DNA of 64,000 nucleotides from Methylobacterium indicum. GTDB lineage: Bacteria > Pseudomonadota > Alphaproteobacteria > Rhizobiales > Beijerinckiaceae. Where the stretch lies: the NCBI RefSeq assembly GCF_001043895.1, contig NZ_JTHF01000138.1, positions 1-64,000 of the forward strand, read 5' to 3'. Numbering within the stretch: position 1 is the first letter of the stretch; each line of letters opens with the position of its first letter. Below the pieces are notes generated by a model. That model worked only from the letters and a program-made list of their open reading frames with translations, searched no databases and had not been told where the DNA came from. Both the position numbers and the translations under genes were made by a program. Shown piece by piece: positions 1 through 9,198 of the stretch.

Positions 1-176
1 GCGAGGCGGTCGAGCGCCTCGGTGGTGACGCCCGGCGTCACCGCCTCCATCAGAAGGTCCAGGGCCTCGGCGGTGAGCCGGCCGGCCTTGCGCATGGCCG
101 CGAAGGCCTCGGGGCCGTGGATCGGCGGCTCCTGCCGGCGGCCGTCCTTGACCGCACTCTGCTCGTCACGACTCAT
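1..176 (-). CDS. map: Methionine aminopeptidase type I, N-terminal part (cut by window edge)
   Basis: Only the first 58 codons lie in the window; the gene continues beyond base 1. The protein would remove the initiator methionine from new polypeptides in the cytoplasm, using two metal ions. The visible part starts with a short polar leader and then reads IHGPEAFAAMRKAGRLTAE and LLMEAVTPGVTTEALDRL. This is the characteristic N-terminal helix of type I MetAP (the usual 'I..M R.AGRL.A..L' followed by 'V.PGVTT..LD'). The catalytic metal ligands lie outside the window, so activity cannot be judged. The ATG at 174-176 is the only reasonable start. Confidence 0.85.
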   Translation of the reverse strand, partial: MSRDEQSAVKDGRRQEPPIHGPEAFAAMRKAGRLTAEALDLLMEAVTPGVTTEALDRL

Positions 177-287
177 CGGGGGCCCGAAAAAGATGCTGCT
201 GGCGCGGCGTGGGATGCCGTTCGATGTAGGGGGTTCCGGCGCCGAAGCCAAGGACCCGAAGCCAAGGACCCGAAGCGATGCGCGCAC

Positions 288-614
288 TCAGCGCGGATCG
301 ACCCAGGCCCGCGGCCGGCTGCCCTCGCGCTGGGCGATCCGGGCGACCGGACGCGGCGCGGCGTACCGCGCGGCGATGGGGTGGCGACGCGCCCGCCGGG
401 CGACCCGGCGCGGGCGCCGGCCCGATTCGCCCCAGGCGGCGCCGACGACCCCGCCCACCACCGCGCCGATCGGTCCGGCCACGAGGGCGCCCGCCACCGC
501 GCCGGCCCCGGCGCCGACGACGGTGCGGCTCTGGGCCTGCGCCGCAGGCGCCGCCAGGAGGGAGGCGCCGAGGGCGGCGGCGAGGAGGGCGAGCCTCGGC
601 GGGAAACGGGTCAC
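288..614 (-). CDS. Small exported glycine-rich protein (glycine-zipper-like)
   Basis: A 108-residue protein, taken from a GTG start because an AGAGGA ribosome-binding sequence lies about 8 bases upstream. An upstream ATG at 704 would add 30 unconvincing residues. Residues 1-25 form a signal peptide (basic start, LALLAAALGASLLAAP core, AQAQ cleavage region). Residues 26-60 alternate glycine, alanine and valine (GAGAGAVAGALVAGPIGAVV), as in glycine-zipper membrane-associated proteins. The C-terminal half is Arg-rich. No enzyme motif is visible. It is probably a periplasmic or outer-membrane-associated structural protein; the function is unknown. It stands alone between map and the divergent zinc-finger gene. 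Confidence 0.65.
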   Translation of the reverse strand: MTRFPPRLALLAAALGASLLAAPAAQAQSRTVVGAGAGAVAGALVAGPIGAVVGGVVGAAWGESGRRPRRVARRARRHPIAARYAAPRPVARIAQREGSRPRAWVDPR

Positions 615-827
615 GGGCGATCCTCTCGTGTGACGAAGCCTTGTCGGGCCCCCGATGCCGCAGGACCGTGACCAAACGGCGGCGGATGGCCCCGGGTGGG
701 GCACAGGCCTGCGCCCGCACCCCTAGGCGCGGCGCCCCCGAGGGGCTAGGAGAGCGCGAGGATAGGGGCCAGCGTGCCCCGCGAGAATCGGGGGCTCACG
801 CCCCGCGCAGTCAGGAACCCGGACGCG

Positions 828-1085
828 ATGGCAGACAAGGCGGTCCCGCACTTCCACAACCAGGACGGCGTCCAGGTCATCCAGGTGGGCTCGAAGGAGT
901 TCATGTGCATCGGCGCGCTGCCGCCGTTCGACCATCCCCACGTCTTCCTCGACATGGGCGCCGATTCCGAGATCATCTGCCAGTATTGCTCGACGCTGTA
1001 CCGCTACAACCCGAGCCTGAAGGCCGGGACCGCGGCGCCGGCCTCCAGCGTCTGGGACGACCGCGCCCGCCTCGCGGCCGAGTAG
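828..1085 (+). CDS. CHCC-type zinc-finger protein
   Basis: An 85-residue protein starting at ATG 828, with AGGAA about 12 bases upstream. It matches the CHCC zinc-finger family related to mitochondrial complex I subunit NDUFS6. The metal-binding pattern is visible as Cys (EFMCIG), His (FDHPHV) and a Cys pair (CQYC). In alphaproteobacteria these small proteins are commonly annotated only as zinc-finger domain proteins. A link to complex I or iron-sulfur maturation is inference from the mitochondrial homologue. The FAD monooxygenase follows directly after its stop codon, so the two are probably co-transcribed. Confidence 0.85.
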   Translation: MADKAVPHFHNQDGVQVIQVGSKEFMCIGALPPFDHPHVFLDMGADSEIICQYCSTLYRYNPSLKAGTAAPASSVWDDRARLAAE

Positions 1086-1088
1086 GCC

Positions 1089-2309
1089 TTGGCGCTCCCT
1101 CCCGCGCCGGGACGGCCGGTCGCCGACCGGCCGGGCCTGCGCGTCGCGATCGTCGGGGCCGGCATCGGCGGGCTGACCGCCGCCCTGGCGCTCGCCGCCC
1201 GCGGCCACGCGGTGACCCTCGTCGAGCGCCGCACCGCCTTCAGCGAGGTCGGGGCGGGCCTGCAGCTCTCCCCCAATGCCAGCCGGGTGCTCACCGATCT
1301 CGGCCTCGGCCTGCCGCTGCGCCGCGTCGCCGGCGAGCCGGAGCGGGTGCGCATCCGCGGCATCGCGCATGGGCGGGAGATCGGCGCGATCGCGCTTGGC
1401 GCCGCGATGCGCGAGCGCTTCGGCGCGCCCTACTGGGTCGTCCACCGCGCCGACCTCCAGACCATTTTGCTCGACGCCGCCCGCGGCCGCCCCGGCATCC
1501 GCCTGCTCGTCGGCCGCACCGTCGCGGGCGTGCGCGACGCCCCCGACCACGCCACCCTGACGCTCACCAGCGACGGCGGCCGCAGCGAGACGCTCGAAGC
1601 CGAGCTCGTGGTGGCGGCCGACGGCGTGCGCTCGGGCTTGCGCGCAGCCCTCGACCGGCGCCCCTTGCGCCCCCGCGGCGAATCGGCCTGGCGCGCCACC
1701 CTGCCGCGCGAGGCGGTGCCCGACGCCTTCCTCGCCGACGAGACCGGCCTGTGGCTCGGCCCGCGTCGCCACGTCGTGCATTACCCGATCAATGCCGGGC
1801 GCCGGCTCAACCTCGTGGCGGTGATGCCCGACCAGCCCGGCGGCGAGGACTGGGCCGGGACGGGCGACCCCGCGCGCCTGCGCGCCGCCTTCGCGGATGC
1901 CGCCCCACCGCTCGCCGACCTGCTCGCCCGACCCGAATCCTGGCTGGTCTGGCCGCTGACCGACCGCGCCGCCGCCCGCCCGATGGCCCGCGGCCGGATC
2001 GCGCTCCTGGGCGACGCCGCCCATCCGGTGCTGCCCTTCCTGGCCCAGGGCGCCGCGATGGCGATCGAGGATGCCGCTGTGCTGGCCCACAGCCTCGAGG
2101 CCGACCGGCCGGTGCCGGCGGCGTTGTCCGCCTACGCTGCGGCCCGGGTCGAGCGGGTGCGCCTGATCCAGAACCACGCCCGCCGCAACGGCCGCGTCTA
2201 CCACGCCGGCCCCCTCGTCGCGGCGGCCCGCGACCTCGTGATGGGACGCCTGCGGCCCGAGCAGATGACCGAGCGCTACGCCTGGCTCTACGGCTGGCGC
2301 CCGGCCTGA
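1089..2309 (+). CDS. FAD-dependent aromatic-ring monooxygenase (UbiH/salicylate hydroxylase type)
   Basis: A 406-residue group A flavoprotein monooxygenase. The Rossmann motif GAGIGG is at residues 23-28, followed by the acidic end of beta-2 (TLVERR). The DG motif (VVAADGVRS) is near residue 177 and the GD motif (ALLGDAAHP) is at about 308. All three are typical of single-component NAD(P)H-dependent hydroxylases such as salicylate or 3-hydroxybenzoate hydroxylase. The substrate cannot be read from sequence. The first usable start is a TTG one codon after the stop of the zinc-finger gene; no ATG or GTG fits before the FAD motif. It forms a two-gene unit with that gene. Confidence 0.85.
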   Translation: MALPPAPGRPVADRPGLRVAIVGAGIGGLTAALALAARGHAVTLVERRTAFSEVGAGLQLSPNASRVLTDLGLGLPLRRVAGEPERVRIRGIAHGREIGAIALGAAMRERFGAPYWVVHRADLQTILLDAARGRPGIRLLVGRTVAGVRDAPDHATLTLTSDGGRSETLEAELVVAADGVRSGLRAALDRRPLRPRGESAWRATLPREAVPDAFLADETGLWLGPRRHVVHYPINAGRRLNLVAVMPDQPGGEDWAGTGDPARLRAAFADAAPPLADLLARPESWLVWPLTDRAAARPMARGRIALLGDAAHPVLPFLAQGAAMAIEDAAVLAHSLEADRPVPAALSAYAAARVERVRLIQNHARRNGRVYHAGPLVAAARDLVMGRLRPEQMTERYAWLYGWRPA

Positions 2310-2318
2310 GGGTTGTGA

Positions 2319-2406
2319 GACCGCAACGGGGCCTTGATCTGGGCCCCGCCCCCGGCTAACCCGACCGCAACGGGGCCTTGATCTGGGCCCCGCCCCCGGC
2401 TAACCC
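2319..2406. repeat. Two tandem copies of a 44-bp hairpin-bearing unit
   Basis: Bases 2319-2362 and 2363-2406 are identical. Each unit contains the inverted repeat CGGGGCC...GGCCCCG separated by 8 bases, so each can fold into a stable stem-loop. They lie between the stop of the monooxygenase gene and tRNA-Leu. A duplicated transcription terminator without a T-run is one reading; a recent slippage or recombination duplication is another. Confidence 0.85.
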
Positions 2407-2428
2407 GGACGGATCGGGCAAGCCCCGC

Positions 2429-2514
2429 GCGGACGTGGCGGAATCGGTAGACGCACGAGACTTAAAATCTTGCGACCTCTGGTCGTGCGGGTTCGAGTCC
2501 CGCCGTCCGCACCA
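2429..2514 (+). tRNA. tRNA-Leu (anticodon TAA)
   Basis: An 86-base class II tRNA with encoded CCA. The acceptor stem GCGGACG (2429-2435) pairs with CGTCCGC (2504-2510), followed by the A discriminator and CCA (2511-2514). The anticodon loop CTTAAAA gives anticodon TAA. A long variable arm and the T-arm GGTTCGAGTCC are present. The DNA turns AT-rich immediately after the 3' end, which marks this tRNA as the left border of a genomic island. Confidence 0.95.
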
Positions 2515-4660
2515 CCTTTATCGGTATAAAAAATTGAAAATGTCATTTTATTATTTATTGCGCGTTGAATGAATCATGCAGTCTGTGATCGGTACGGTTA
2601 TTAAATACTACAAAATATTTGATTGAACTATATCATCTCCCTGTACGCCTGCTCCTATTACGGCTCGAAGCTTGTCACGCATATCTCTCATCTTTGCAGT
2701 TCTACGATCTAGCTCTGCCCCCTGATCCTTCAATTCGGACACAGCGGTCTTAATGGCATCAGTCGCACGTTCGAAAACGATTTGTGCCCTGTCGGGGTCT
2801 AGCATAATAGCGTCGATTGCTTTACAATACAGCTGAGAACGCCGTTCTTTTGGATCCAGTCCGTAATTGCGCTCAATTAAAAGGCGAGCTGCCATTATTA
2901 TTTGAAATCTAAATGGCTTCCAATCGGTGTCAAGGCGTCGGTTTCGAAATAAAAACTCGAGTCTAAACGCGATGAAAGCTGCAGTATAGTAAGAATGAAC
3001 TTCGTGGGTTGGATTGAAAACCTCTTTGCCTATCATAGGAGTCAAGTCTTTATAATAACGGCCAACTTGATTAGGCTGCTCTAAAAAGACCGATGCGTAA
3101 ACCTTCAAGAGTAGATCTTTTGTAACAACTCGCACTTTTTCAATACCAGCCACCGTATTGAAATGGCCAGGACGTCGCTCATAATAAAGCCGTTGATCTC
3201 CCGTTTTTGACTCAAAATATATCTCGATTGCCTTATGTATAGGATCAAGAGCCCAAAAACTTTCCTGATCGACTTTATTTTGCGAGTTTGATGCTACAAT
3301 CACTTGTCGCGCCACCTCTTCGTCTTCAGTGGCGACAATTTTTATTGGTATCATTGTTGCTTGATTTTTTTGTGTTGCCCTTGCAGCAATTACATGGCTC
3401 GTCTGACATCCATTAACGATTTGAAAATCTTCTAGAGTGAATTGAGGACCAACACGCTGCAGCTTGCGGGTCATGATCGTGATGCCGTTATTTCTCAGCG
3501 GAAACTCAATACAGCTTGTTGAATTTAGCGTGTCGGCGATCGATATATTTACAGGCGTATCCCCTTGAAAGTCTCGTATATTGTCAAAAAATAGACGGCG
3601 ACGAACATTACCCTCTTCATCAGTAATCATTTTTAGATATTCGGAAATAGGGATTAATCCAATGTACGACTCGCGGACATTCGGAATTTCTGGCAATGAT
3701 ATATTTTGCAAAAATGTTATTGTAACACGAAAGGCATTTTTTGTCTGAAAATAAAGCTTCTGTATGCGCGTTGCGTCTATAGGATTAAACGTAAATGATG
3801 AAAACATGTGTAGAGAATTTGCTTGCGCTATGAAACCGTCCCTGATCGCACATAGATTTTGATCTTCATTCCAAGTTCCAGTAGTTGCATAAAATAGAGA
3901 AACCTTTGGCAAGCCTCTTGCAAACTTACCGGCCACCTCGTATAGGCGATTTTTAAGCTTATTTAAATCGTGTATGCGATCGCTCTGTGCGAACGCAGGT
4001 CTACTTCCAAAAAAATCTAGAACCGCCTGAAAAATTTTGACATATCTCCGCTATCAAAAGAAGAACTAGTCTTGGATTGAACAAACAAAAATTGCACTTG
4101 CAATGTTGAATTATGAACAATTATATCTTCTAACTGCTCTTCATCGTCGACTAGGACATCATTGACAATGACTGCGACCCCATCGATACCGAACTCTCCT
4201 TTTCCTGTAGCAATAATACTAAAATCAAATTCTTCTGGATATAAATCTGAAACTACAATATAATTGACAAATGCCTCAAATTTATCAGACTCAGATTGGT
4301 TTTCAATCTTTTGACTCTCAGAGAATTCTTTCAGCAAACTCTGCGTAACAACATCCATTTGATACCTCCCTTATACCATGAAGTAAATTATTATATTTGA
4401 TATTACTCTATTTGCATCCATAATTTTTTGGCACTTGAATCTCATGCTCACGATATCACAGCTATTTGCAGAACACAAAGGTGTTAAATTGGCCAATTAT
4501 AACAATCAATCTGGACATCGCGTTTTCTTTTATCGACCTGCATGTTATTATTGATAATGATATATTTTACCATATATTACTGAAATATCCTAACAAATCA
4601 AGGTTTTTCCCAAAAAATATTCAATTTATTTCAGACATCACTGTTTGAACGTTTAGCGTT
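2515..4660. other. AT-rich genomic island between tRNA-Leu and thiE
   Basis: Base composition falls abruptly from very GC-rich to AT-rich just after the tRNA-Leu CCA end. It returns to GC-rich inside the 3' end of thiE at about 4655-4675. The only recognisable content is one broken AIPR-family gene. The 260 bases between that gene's start and thiE hold poly-A/T stretches and one short weak open frame (4466-4648, plus strand) with no recognisable product. No integrase, transposase or repeat of the tRNA 3' end was found at the right border. Confidence 0.8.
2608..4358 (-). pseudogene. AIPR-family (abortive infection phage resistance) protein, broken by a frameshift
   Basis: Two reading frames together encode about 583 residues of an AIPR-domain protein. 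The N-terminal piece (4358 to 4017, 113 residues) has the family start region: FEAFVNYIVVS, the FGIDGVAVIVN stretch and QSKTSSSFDSGD. The C-terminal piece (down to 2608) carries the core motif LRNNGITIMTRKLQRVG followed by DFQIVNGCQTSHVI. Shifting frame by one base in the run of five T (plus-strand AAAAA at 4030-4034) restores a continuous reading KFFQAVLDFFGSRPAF. The break is therefore one missing base in a homopolymer. A GGGAGG ribosome site sits 8 bases before ATG 4358. AIPR proteins are linked to phage abortive infection in some bacteria; function here is inference. A homopolymer sequencing error would make this gene intact. Confidence 0.85.
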
Positions 4661-5213
4661 TTCATCACCAACCCCATCACGGCCACGGCGGCAGCCCCCA
4701 CCGCGCGGCAGGACGGCGCCGTCGTCGGATCAAGGCCGCCCAGCGCCACGACCGGCATCAAGGCGGTCGCCTCGCCGAGCGCGGCAAGCCCCAAAGCCGG
4801 CCCATATCCCGGCTTACTGGCCGTCAGAAAAATCGGGCTCAGGGTCACGTAATCCGCCCCCGCTTCCCGCGCCGCCCGCACCTCGGCCAGCGAATGCGCC
4901 GAGACGCCGAGCAACGCCCCCCGCCCCAGCCGCGCCCGGGCCGGGGCGACCGCCGCCGCGTCGCCGAGCTGCACGCCGGCCGCCCCCACCTGCGCCGCCA
5001 GCTCCACGTCGCGCCCGATGGTCAGCGCCCCGCCGACCCGGGCCACCTGCGCGGCCAGGGTCTTGGCGAGGGCCGCCCGCTCCGGCGCCGGCAGGTCGCG
5101 GTCGCGCAGCCAGACCCAGCGGGCGCCGGCCGCGAGGCAGGCGGCGACGCGGGTCTCCAGCGGCTCGGGGCAGCCGTGCCGGTCGGTGACGATCAGGAGG
5201 CGGGCGGGCAGGC

Positions 5214-5217
<4 letters not shown>
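4621..5217 (-). CDS. thiE: Thiamine phosphate synthase
   Basis: A 198-residue TIM-barrel enzyme that joins the thiazole phosphate and hydroxymethylpyrimidine diphosphate to give thiamine phosphate. Visible family features are LLIVTDRHG at the start, WVWLRDRDL, the GVQLGD strand, [15 protein letters not shown] and the phosphate-binding VVALGGLD. It starts at GTG 5215-5217, overlapping the thiG stop by four bases (GTGA), so translation is probably coupled. The last 14 or so residues ([14 protein letters not shown]) are encoded by AT-rich DNA unlike the rest of the gene. The original 3' end seems to have been replaced when the neighbouring island arrived. The core fold is complete, so function is probably retained. 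Confidence 0.88.
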
Positions 5218-5993
<776 letters not shown>

Positions 5994-6020
5994 GGGGGTG
6001 TCTCCGGATCTCTTGAGTGT

Positions 6021-6233
6021 CTAGCCGCCCTGCATGGCGCGCACGATCTCGACGCGGTCGCCCTCGCCGAGCGGCGTCTCGGCCCAGGCGCGCTGGCGCA
6101 CCACGGCGCCGTTGAGGGCGATGGCGAAGCCCTGGGGGCCGGAGAGGTCGAGGTCGGCGGTCTCCTCGCGCCACAGGGCGTCGAGGGTGGCGGCCGCGCT
6201 CTCGCGGGGCTCGCCGTTGACGAGGATCTTCAT
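6021..6233 (-). CDS. thiS: Sulfur carrier protein ThiS
   Basis: A 70-residue ubiquitin-like carrier that delivers sulfur to ThiG as a C-terminal thiocarboxylate. It begins MKILVNGEPRE, has the central FAIALNGAVV strand and RAWAETPLGEGDRVEIV, and ends in the required Gly-Gly (MQGG). The ATG overlaps the thiO stop codon (ATGA), showing translational coupling. Length and both terminal motifs fit the family exactly. Confidence 0.93.
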   Translation of the reverse strand: MKILVNGEPRESAAATLDALWREETADLDLSGPQGFAIALNGAVVRQRAWAETPLGEGDRVEIVRAMQGG

Positions 6234-7426
6234 GGGGTCTCGCGGGGCGACGGGGTGAAGCGGGCAAGGCCGAAGGGTGCGGCGACCGGCAGCGTCTCGC
6301 CGCGCAGGATCAGGGCGGCGACCGCCTCGGCGGTGACGGGGGCGAGCAGGTAGCCGTTGCGGTGGTGGCCGGCGGCGAGCACGAGGCCCGGCAGCGCCTC
6401 GCCGAGGATCGGGGCGTCGTCGTCGGAGGTCGGGCGAAAGCCGCTCCAGACGCCGGCCACCCGCATCTCCTCGACGCCCGGAAGCGCCCGGCGGGCGCCC
6501 TCCAGCAGGGCGTAGAGGCCGCCGGCGGTGAGGTGGGGGTCGAAGCCGGTCTCCTCGACGGTGGCGCCGACGATCAGCGTGCCGTCGTCCTTCGGCGCCA
6601 TGTGGACCTGCTCGGTCCAGACGACGTGGGTGAGCCGGCCGCTGCGCGGCGTCATCTGCAGCGCCATCGACTGGCCCTTGAGCGGGCGCACCGGCAGGGC
6701 GAGATCGGGGATCAGCCCCCCCTCCCCGGCCCAGGCGCCGGAGGCCAGCACCGTGGTGCCGGCCCGTAGCGCGCCGGCCGAGGTCTCGATGCCGGTGACC
6801 CGCCCGCCCTCGCGGGTGAGCGCCGTGACGGTCGTCTCCTCGACGAGCCGCCCGCCGGCCGCCCGCAGCGCTTGGCGGAGGGCCGCCATCACCCGGGCGG
6901 GATCGACCTGATGGTCGTCGGGGCAGAAGAGGCCGGCCGTGACGGTGGGGCGCAGGCCCGGCTCGCGGGCGCGCACCGCCGGGCCCGACAGCCACTCGGC
7001 GGCGAGGCCATCGCGCCGCTGCAGTTCGTGGCGGAAGCGCAGACGCTCGACCTCGTCGCGGCCGAGCGCGATGACCAGCGTGCCCTCGCGGCGGTAATCG
7101 ATGGTGAGACCGGATTCGGCTTCGAGGTCGTCGCGAAACGGGTGCCAGAGGCGCTGGCTCTCGACGCAGAGCGGCGACAGGCCCTCGCCGCCGGGCTCGT
7201 GCTCGGCGGCGGCCGCCAGCATGCCGGTGGCGGCAAGGCTCGCCCCGTCTCCGGCCCGGCCCCGCTCGACCACCGCGACGGCGAGGCCGGCGCGCGCCAG
7301 CCGCCAGGCGACCGAGAGGCCGATCAGCCCGGCGCCGATCACCGCGACGTCGGCGCGCTCCGGCAGCCGGTCGGTCTCTGGGGATATCGCCGGCCCGTTC
7401 CGCCGTCCGATCGCTTGCGCGTGCAC
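6230..7426 (-). CDS. thiO: Glycine oxidase ThiO
   Basis: A 398-residue FAD enzyme of the DAO family that oxidises glycine to the imine used by ThiG. The N-terminal dinucleotide motif VIGAGLIGLSVAWRLA is followed by VVERG. The C-terminal FAD-binding part includes TAGLFCPDDHQVDP, LPVRPLKGQ, HMAPKDDGTLIVGAT, GFRPTSDDDAPILG and AAGHHRNGYLLAP. I chose GTG 7424-7426, preceded by GGAGAACGAGG. An ATG at 7510 would start inside the aptamer's 3' strand and is unlikely. It is the first gene of the riboswitch-controlled operon. No thiC is present upstream. Confidence 0.92.
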   Translation of the reverse strand: MHAQAIGRRNGPAISPETDRLPERADVAVIGAGLIGLSVAWRLARAGLAVAVVERGRAGDGASLAATGMLAAAAEHEPGGEGLSPLCVESQRLWHPFRDDLEAESGLTIDYRREGTLVIALGRDEVERLRFRHELQRRDGLAAEWLSGPAVRAREPGLRPTVTAGLFCPDDHQVDPARVMAALRQALRAAGGRLVEETTVTALTREGGRVTGIETSAGALRAGTTVLASGAWAGEGGLIPDLALPVRPLKGQSMALQMTPRSGRLTHVVWTEQVHMAPKDDGTLIVGATVEETGFDPHLTAGGLYALLEGARRALPGVEEMRVAGVWSGFRPTSDDDAPILGEALPGLVLAAGHHRNGYLLAPVTAEAVAALILRGETLPVAAPFGLARFTPSPRETP

Positions 7427-7510
7427 CCTCGTTCTCCACGGTCGCCCGAAGAGAGTGGACAGCGCCCGGCAACCGGATGATGCGCGAGAGCCCTGAACGG
7501 GCCTGTCCAA

Positions 7511-7618
7511 TCCCTACGCCGGTATGAGCCGGATCAGGTTCGAAGGATTTCCGCGCCGACCGAGGCGTAAGAGCCTGCAGTCCAGCGGTGTCTCAGCCCC
7601 TTGCCGGGGATCTCCCTG
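7511..7618 (-). promoter_or_regulatory. TPP riboswitch (THI element) controlling thiOSGE
   Basis: Read on the minus strand, the region carries both conserved TPP-aptamer sides. One is the GGGGCTGAGA element (complement of 7591-7600) and the other is ACCTGATCCGG with the closing CCGGCGTAGGGA (complement of 7511-7540). Between them lies a variable P3 extension. It sits 84 bases upstream of the thiO start. Known family behaviour is that thiamine diphosphate binding represses the downstream genes. The 84-base interval would be the expression platform. Confidence 0.93.
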
Positions 7619-7667
7619 GAACGGCCGGAATGTGGCGAGCCGGCCCACTTTCGTCAACCGCCCTCGA

Positions 7668-8915
7668 TCAACCACCCTTGCCGGGCCGGTAGATCGCCAT
7701 CTCCTCGGCAATGCCGTCGAGGGGGTGGGTGCCGAGGAGTTCGGGATCGCCCCACAGGAAGTCGACGAAGGGCTTCGACATCAGGAGGGGCTCGGACAGG
7801 ATCTTGTTGAGCTTGGCGAGCCGGCTCGCCAGATTCACGTCGCGGCCGATCACGGTGAAATCGAGCCGCGCGCCGGAGCCGACATTGCCGTAGGCGGCCT
7901 CGCCGTGGTGGAGCGCGATGCCGATCTCGATGCGGGTGGGAAAGCGCCCGGCCCGGTTGGCCTCCTCGACGCGCCGCAACGCCGCCTGCGCGGCCGAGAG
8001 CGCACCCTGCGCCGCGCCGCCGAGATCATCGCCGCTCTCGCGAAAGATCGCGAGAAGGCCGTCGCCCATGTATTTCAAGACCTCGCCGCCCTCGCTCTCG
8101 ATCGGCGGCACTAGGCAGTCGAAATAGGTGTTCAGCAACTCCACCGAGGCCTCGGGGGTGAGGGCGTCGGTGAGGTGGGTATAGCCGCGCATGTCGGCGA
8201 ACAGGATCGCCGAGCGGATCCGCTCGACCTGGCCGCGGCGGATGAAGCCGGCGAGGATCGCCTGGTGCGGCCCGTCGCCGACATAGACCCGCAGCACATG
8301 GTCGAGCCGCGCGTTGAGCCCACGCATCTCCATCACCGCCGACAGGGTCGGGATGATGAAGCGCAGGATGGCGAGGTCGTCGTCGGCAAAGCCGCGGGGA
8401 TCGCGGGTCGCGAAGGTCACGCCGTTCTTGGTGCCGTTGGTGAAGAACAGCGGTACGGTGATGTAATGCGTGTAGCCCGCGCTTTTGAGCTCCGGGACGA
8501 TGCTGAACTGGTCGTCGGGCGTCTGGCGCAGATCGAGGATCAGCCACTGGCCGGTGGCGTAGACATGCGCGAAGGGAGAGCGGGAGAGCGCCTTCTCGGA
8601 CGCCTCGCCGTGCGGGAACAGGCGAAAACTGACGCCGTCCTCCCGGGTCCAGAACCGGCCGACGCCGGAATAGTCCGAGTGCAGGGCGTCGATGGCGGTG
8701 GTCGCCCGGTCGACCGGCACGCCGAGGTCGTTCAGCCGCTCGGCCATGCCGGCCAGCAGGTCACCGGATTCCGGCAGCCGCGCGCCCTCGCTCAAGAGCC
8801 AGTCGCGCAAGGCCACGCATTCGCGAAACAGGCCGATCGGAATGTCGCTCGCCTCCGACCCGTCCGCCGCGGCCGTGGGCGTCGGAGCGGAGTTGGGGCG
8901 AGGCTGGTCGTGCAT
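7668..8915 (-). CDS. Class III adenylate/guanylate cyclase with N-terminal sensory region
   Basis: A 415-residue soluble protein. The C-terminal third is a class III cyclase domain: ILFADMRGYTHLTDAL holds the first metal-binding aspartate and EVLKYMGDGLLAIF the second. IEIGIALHHGEAAYGNVG and FTVIGRDVNLASRL supply the transition-state and substrate contacts. The N-terminal two thirds resemble the variable regulatory domain of the alphaproteobacterial CyaC/CyaB-like group. No membrane segment is seen. It probably makes cAMP; its signal input is unknown. I chose ATG 8913-8915; longer forms are possible. The riboswitch of the thi operon begins about 50 bases beyond its stop. Confidence 0.88.
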   Translation of the reverse strand: MHDQPRPNSAPTPTAAADGSEASDIPIGLFRECVALRDWLLSEGARLPESGDLLAGMAERLNDLGVPVDRATTAIDALHSDYSGVGRFWTREDGVSFRLFPHGEASEKALSRSPFAHVYATGQWLILDLRQTPDDQFSIVPELKSAGYTHYITVPLFFTNGTKNGVTFATRDPRGFADDDLAILRFIIPTLSAVMEMRGLNARLDHVLRVYVGDGPHQAILAGFIRRGQVERIRSAILFADMRGYTHLTDALTPEASVELLNTYFDCLVPPIESEGGEVLKYMGDGLLAIFRESGDDLGGAAQGALSAAQAALRRVEEANRAGRFPTRIEIGIALHHGEAAYGNVGSGARLDFTVIGRDVNLASRLAKLNKILSEPLLMSKPFVDFLWGDPELLGTHPLDGIAEEMAIYRPGKGG

Positions 8916-9198
8916 GGCTCTGACATGGGCTTCGCCGCGCGGGACGGCAAGGCTTGGGAAGAGGGTATCGGAGGACGCCGCCACGGCTGCCGAGGGCAGA
9001 GGTCGCGAGGCAACGAGGCCGCCCGGCATAACCTTGGCGGTCGGGCCTGCTCCTGCTAAAACCGGATCTGCCCCCGGGACACCGTCCCGCCCGGCCGTAA
9101 GCGTCTCACGTCAAGCAACGCGCTCCCTGGGTGGTTCCACCGGGCAAGCGCGCGTCGCCTTGGTCCCGGGCGGGTCCATCCGCTTCGAAAGACGCGTC

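Noticed and set aside
4017-4060. Programmed -1 frameshift in the AIPR gene
   Set aside because: The run is read in zero frame as TCA AAA TTT TTC, which does not fit the X-XXY-YYZ slippery pattern. No programmed frameshift is known to me in this family. A plain indel or sequencing error is simpler.
4466-4648. 60-residue open frame on the plus strand in the AT-rich island
   Set aside because: It has no ribosome site, no recognisable family and sits in AT-rich sequence overlapping the thiE 3' end. Not supportable as a gene.
4600-4680. att site (repeat of the tRNA-Leu 3' end) at the right edge of the AT-rich island
   Set aside because: I looked for the T-arm/acceptor sequence GTCCGCACCA near the thiE junction and did not find it, so classic tRNA-targeted integration is not shown.
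7427-7510. ATG at 7510 as the thiO start
   Set aside because: It would begin next to the riboswitch aptamer's closing strand and add 28 unconserved residues. GTG 7426 has a good ribosome site and directly precedes the FAD domain.
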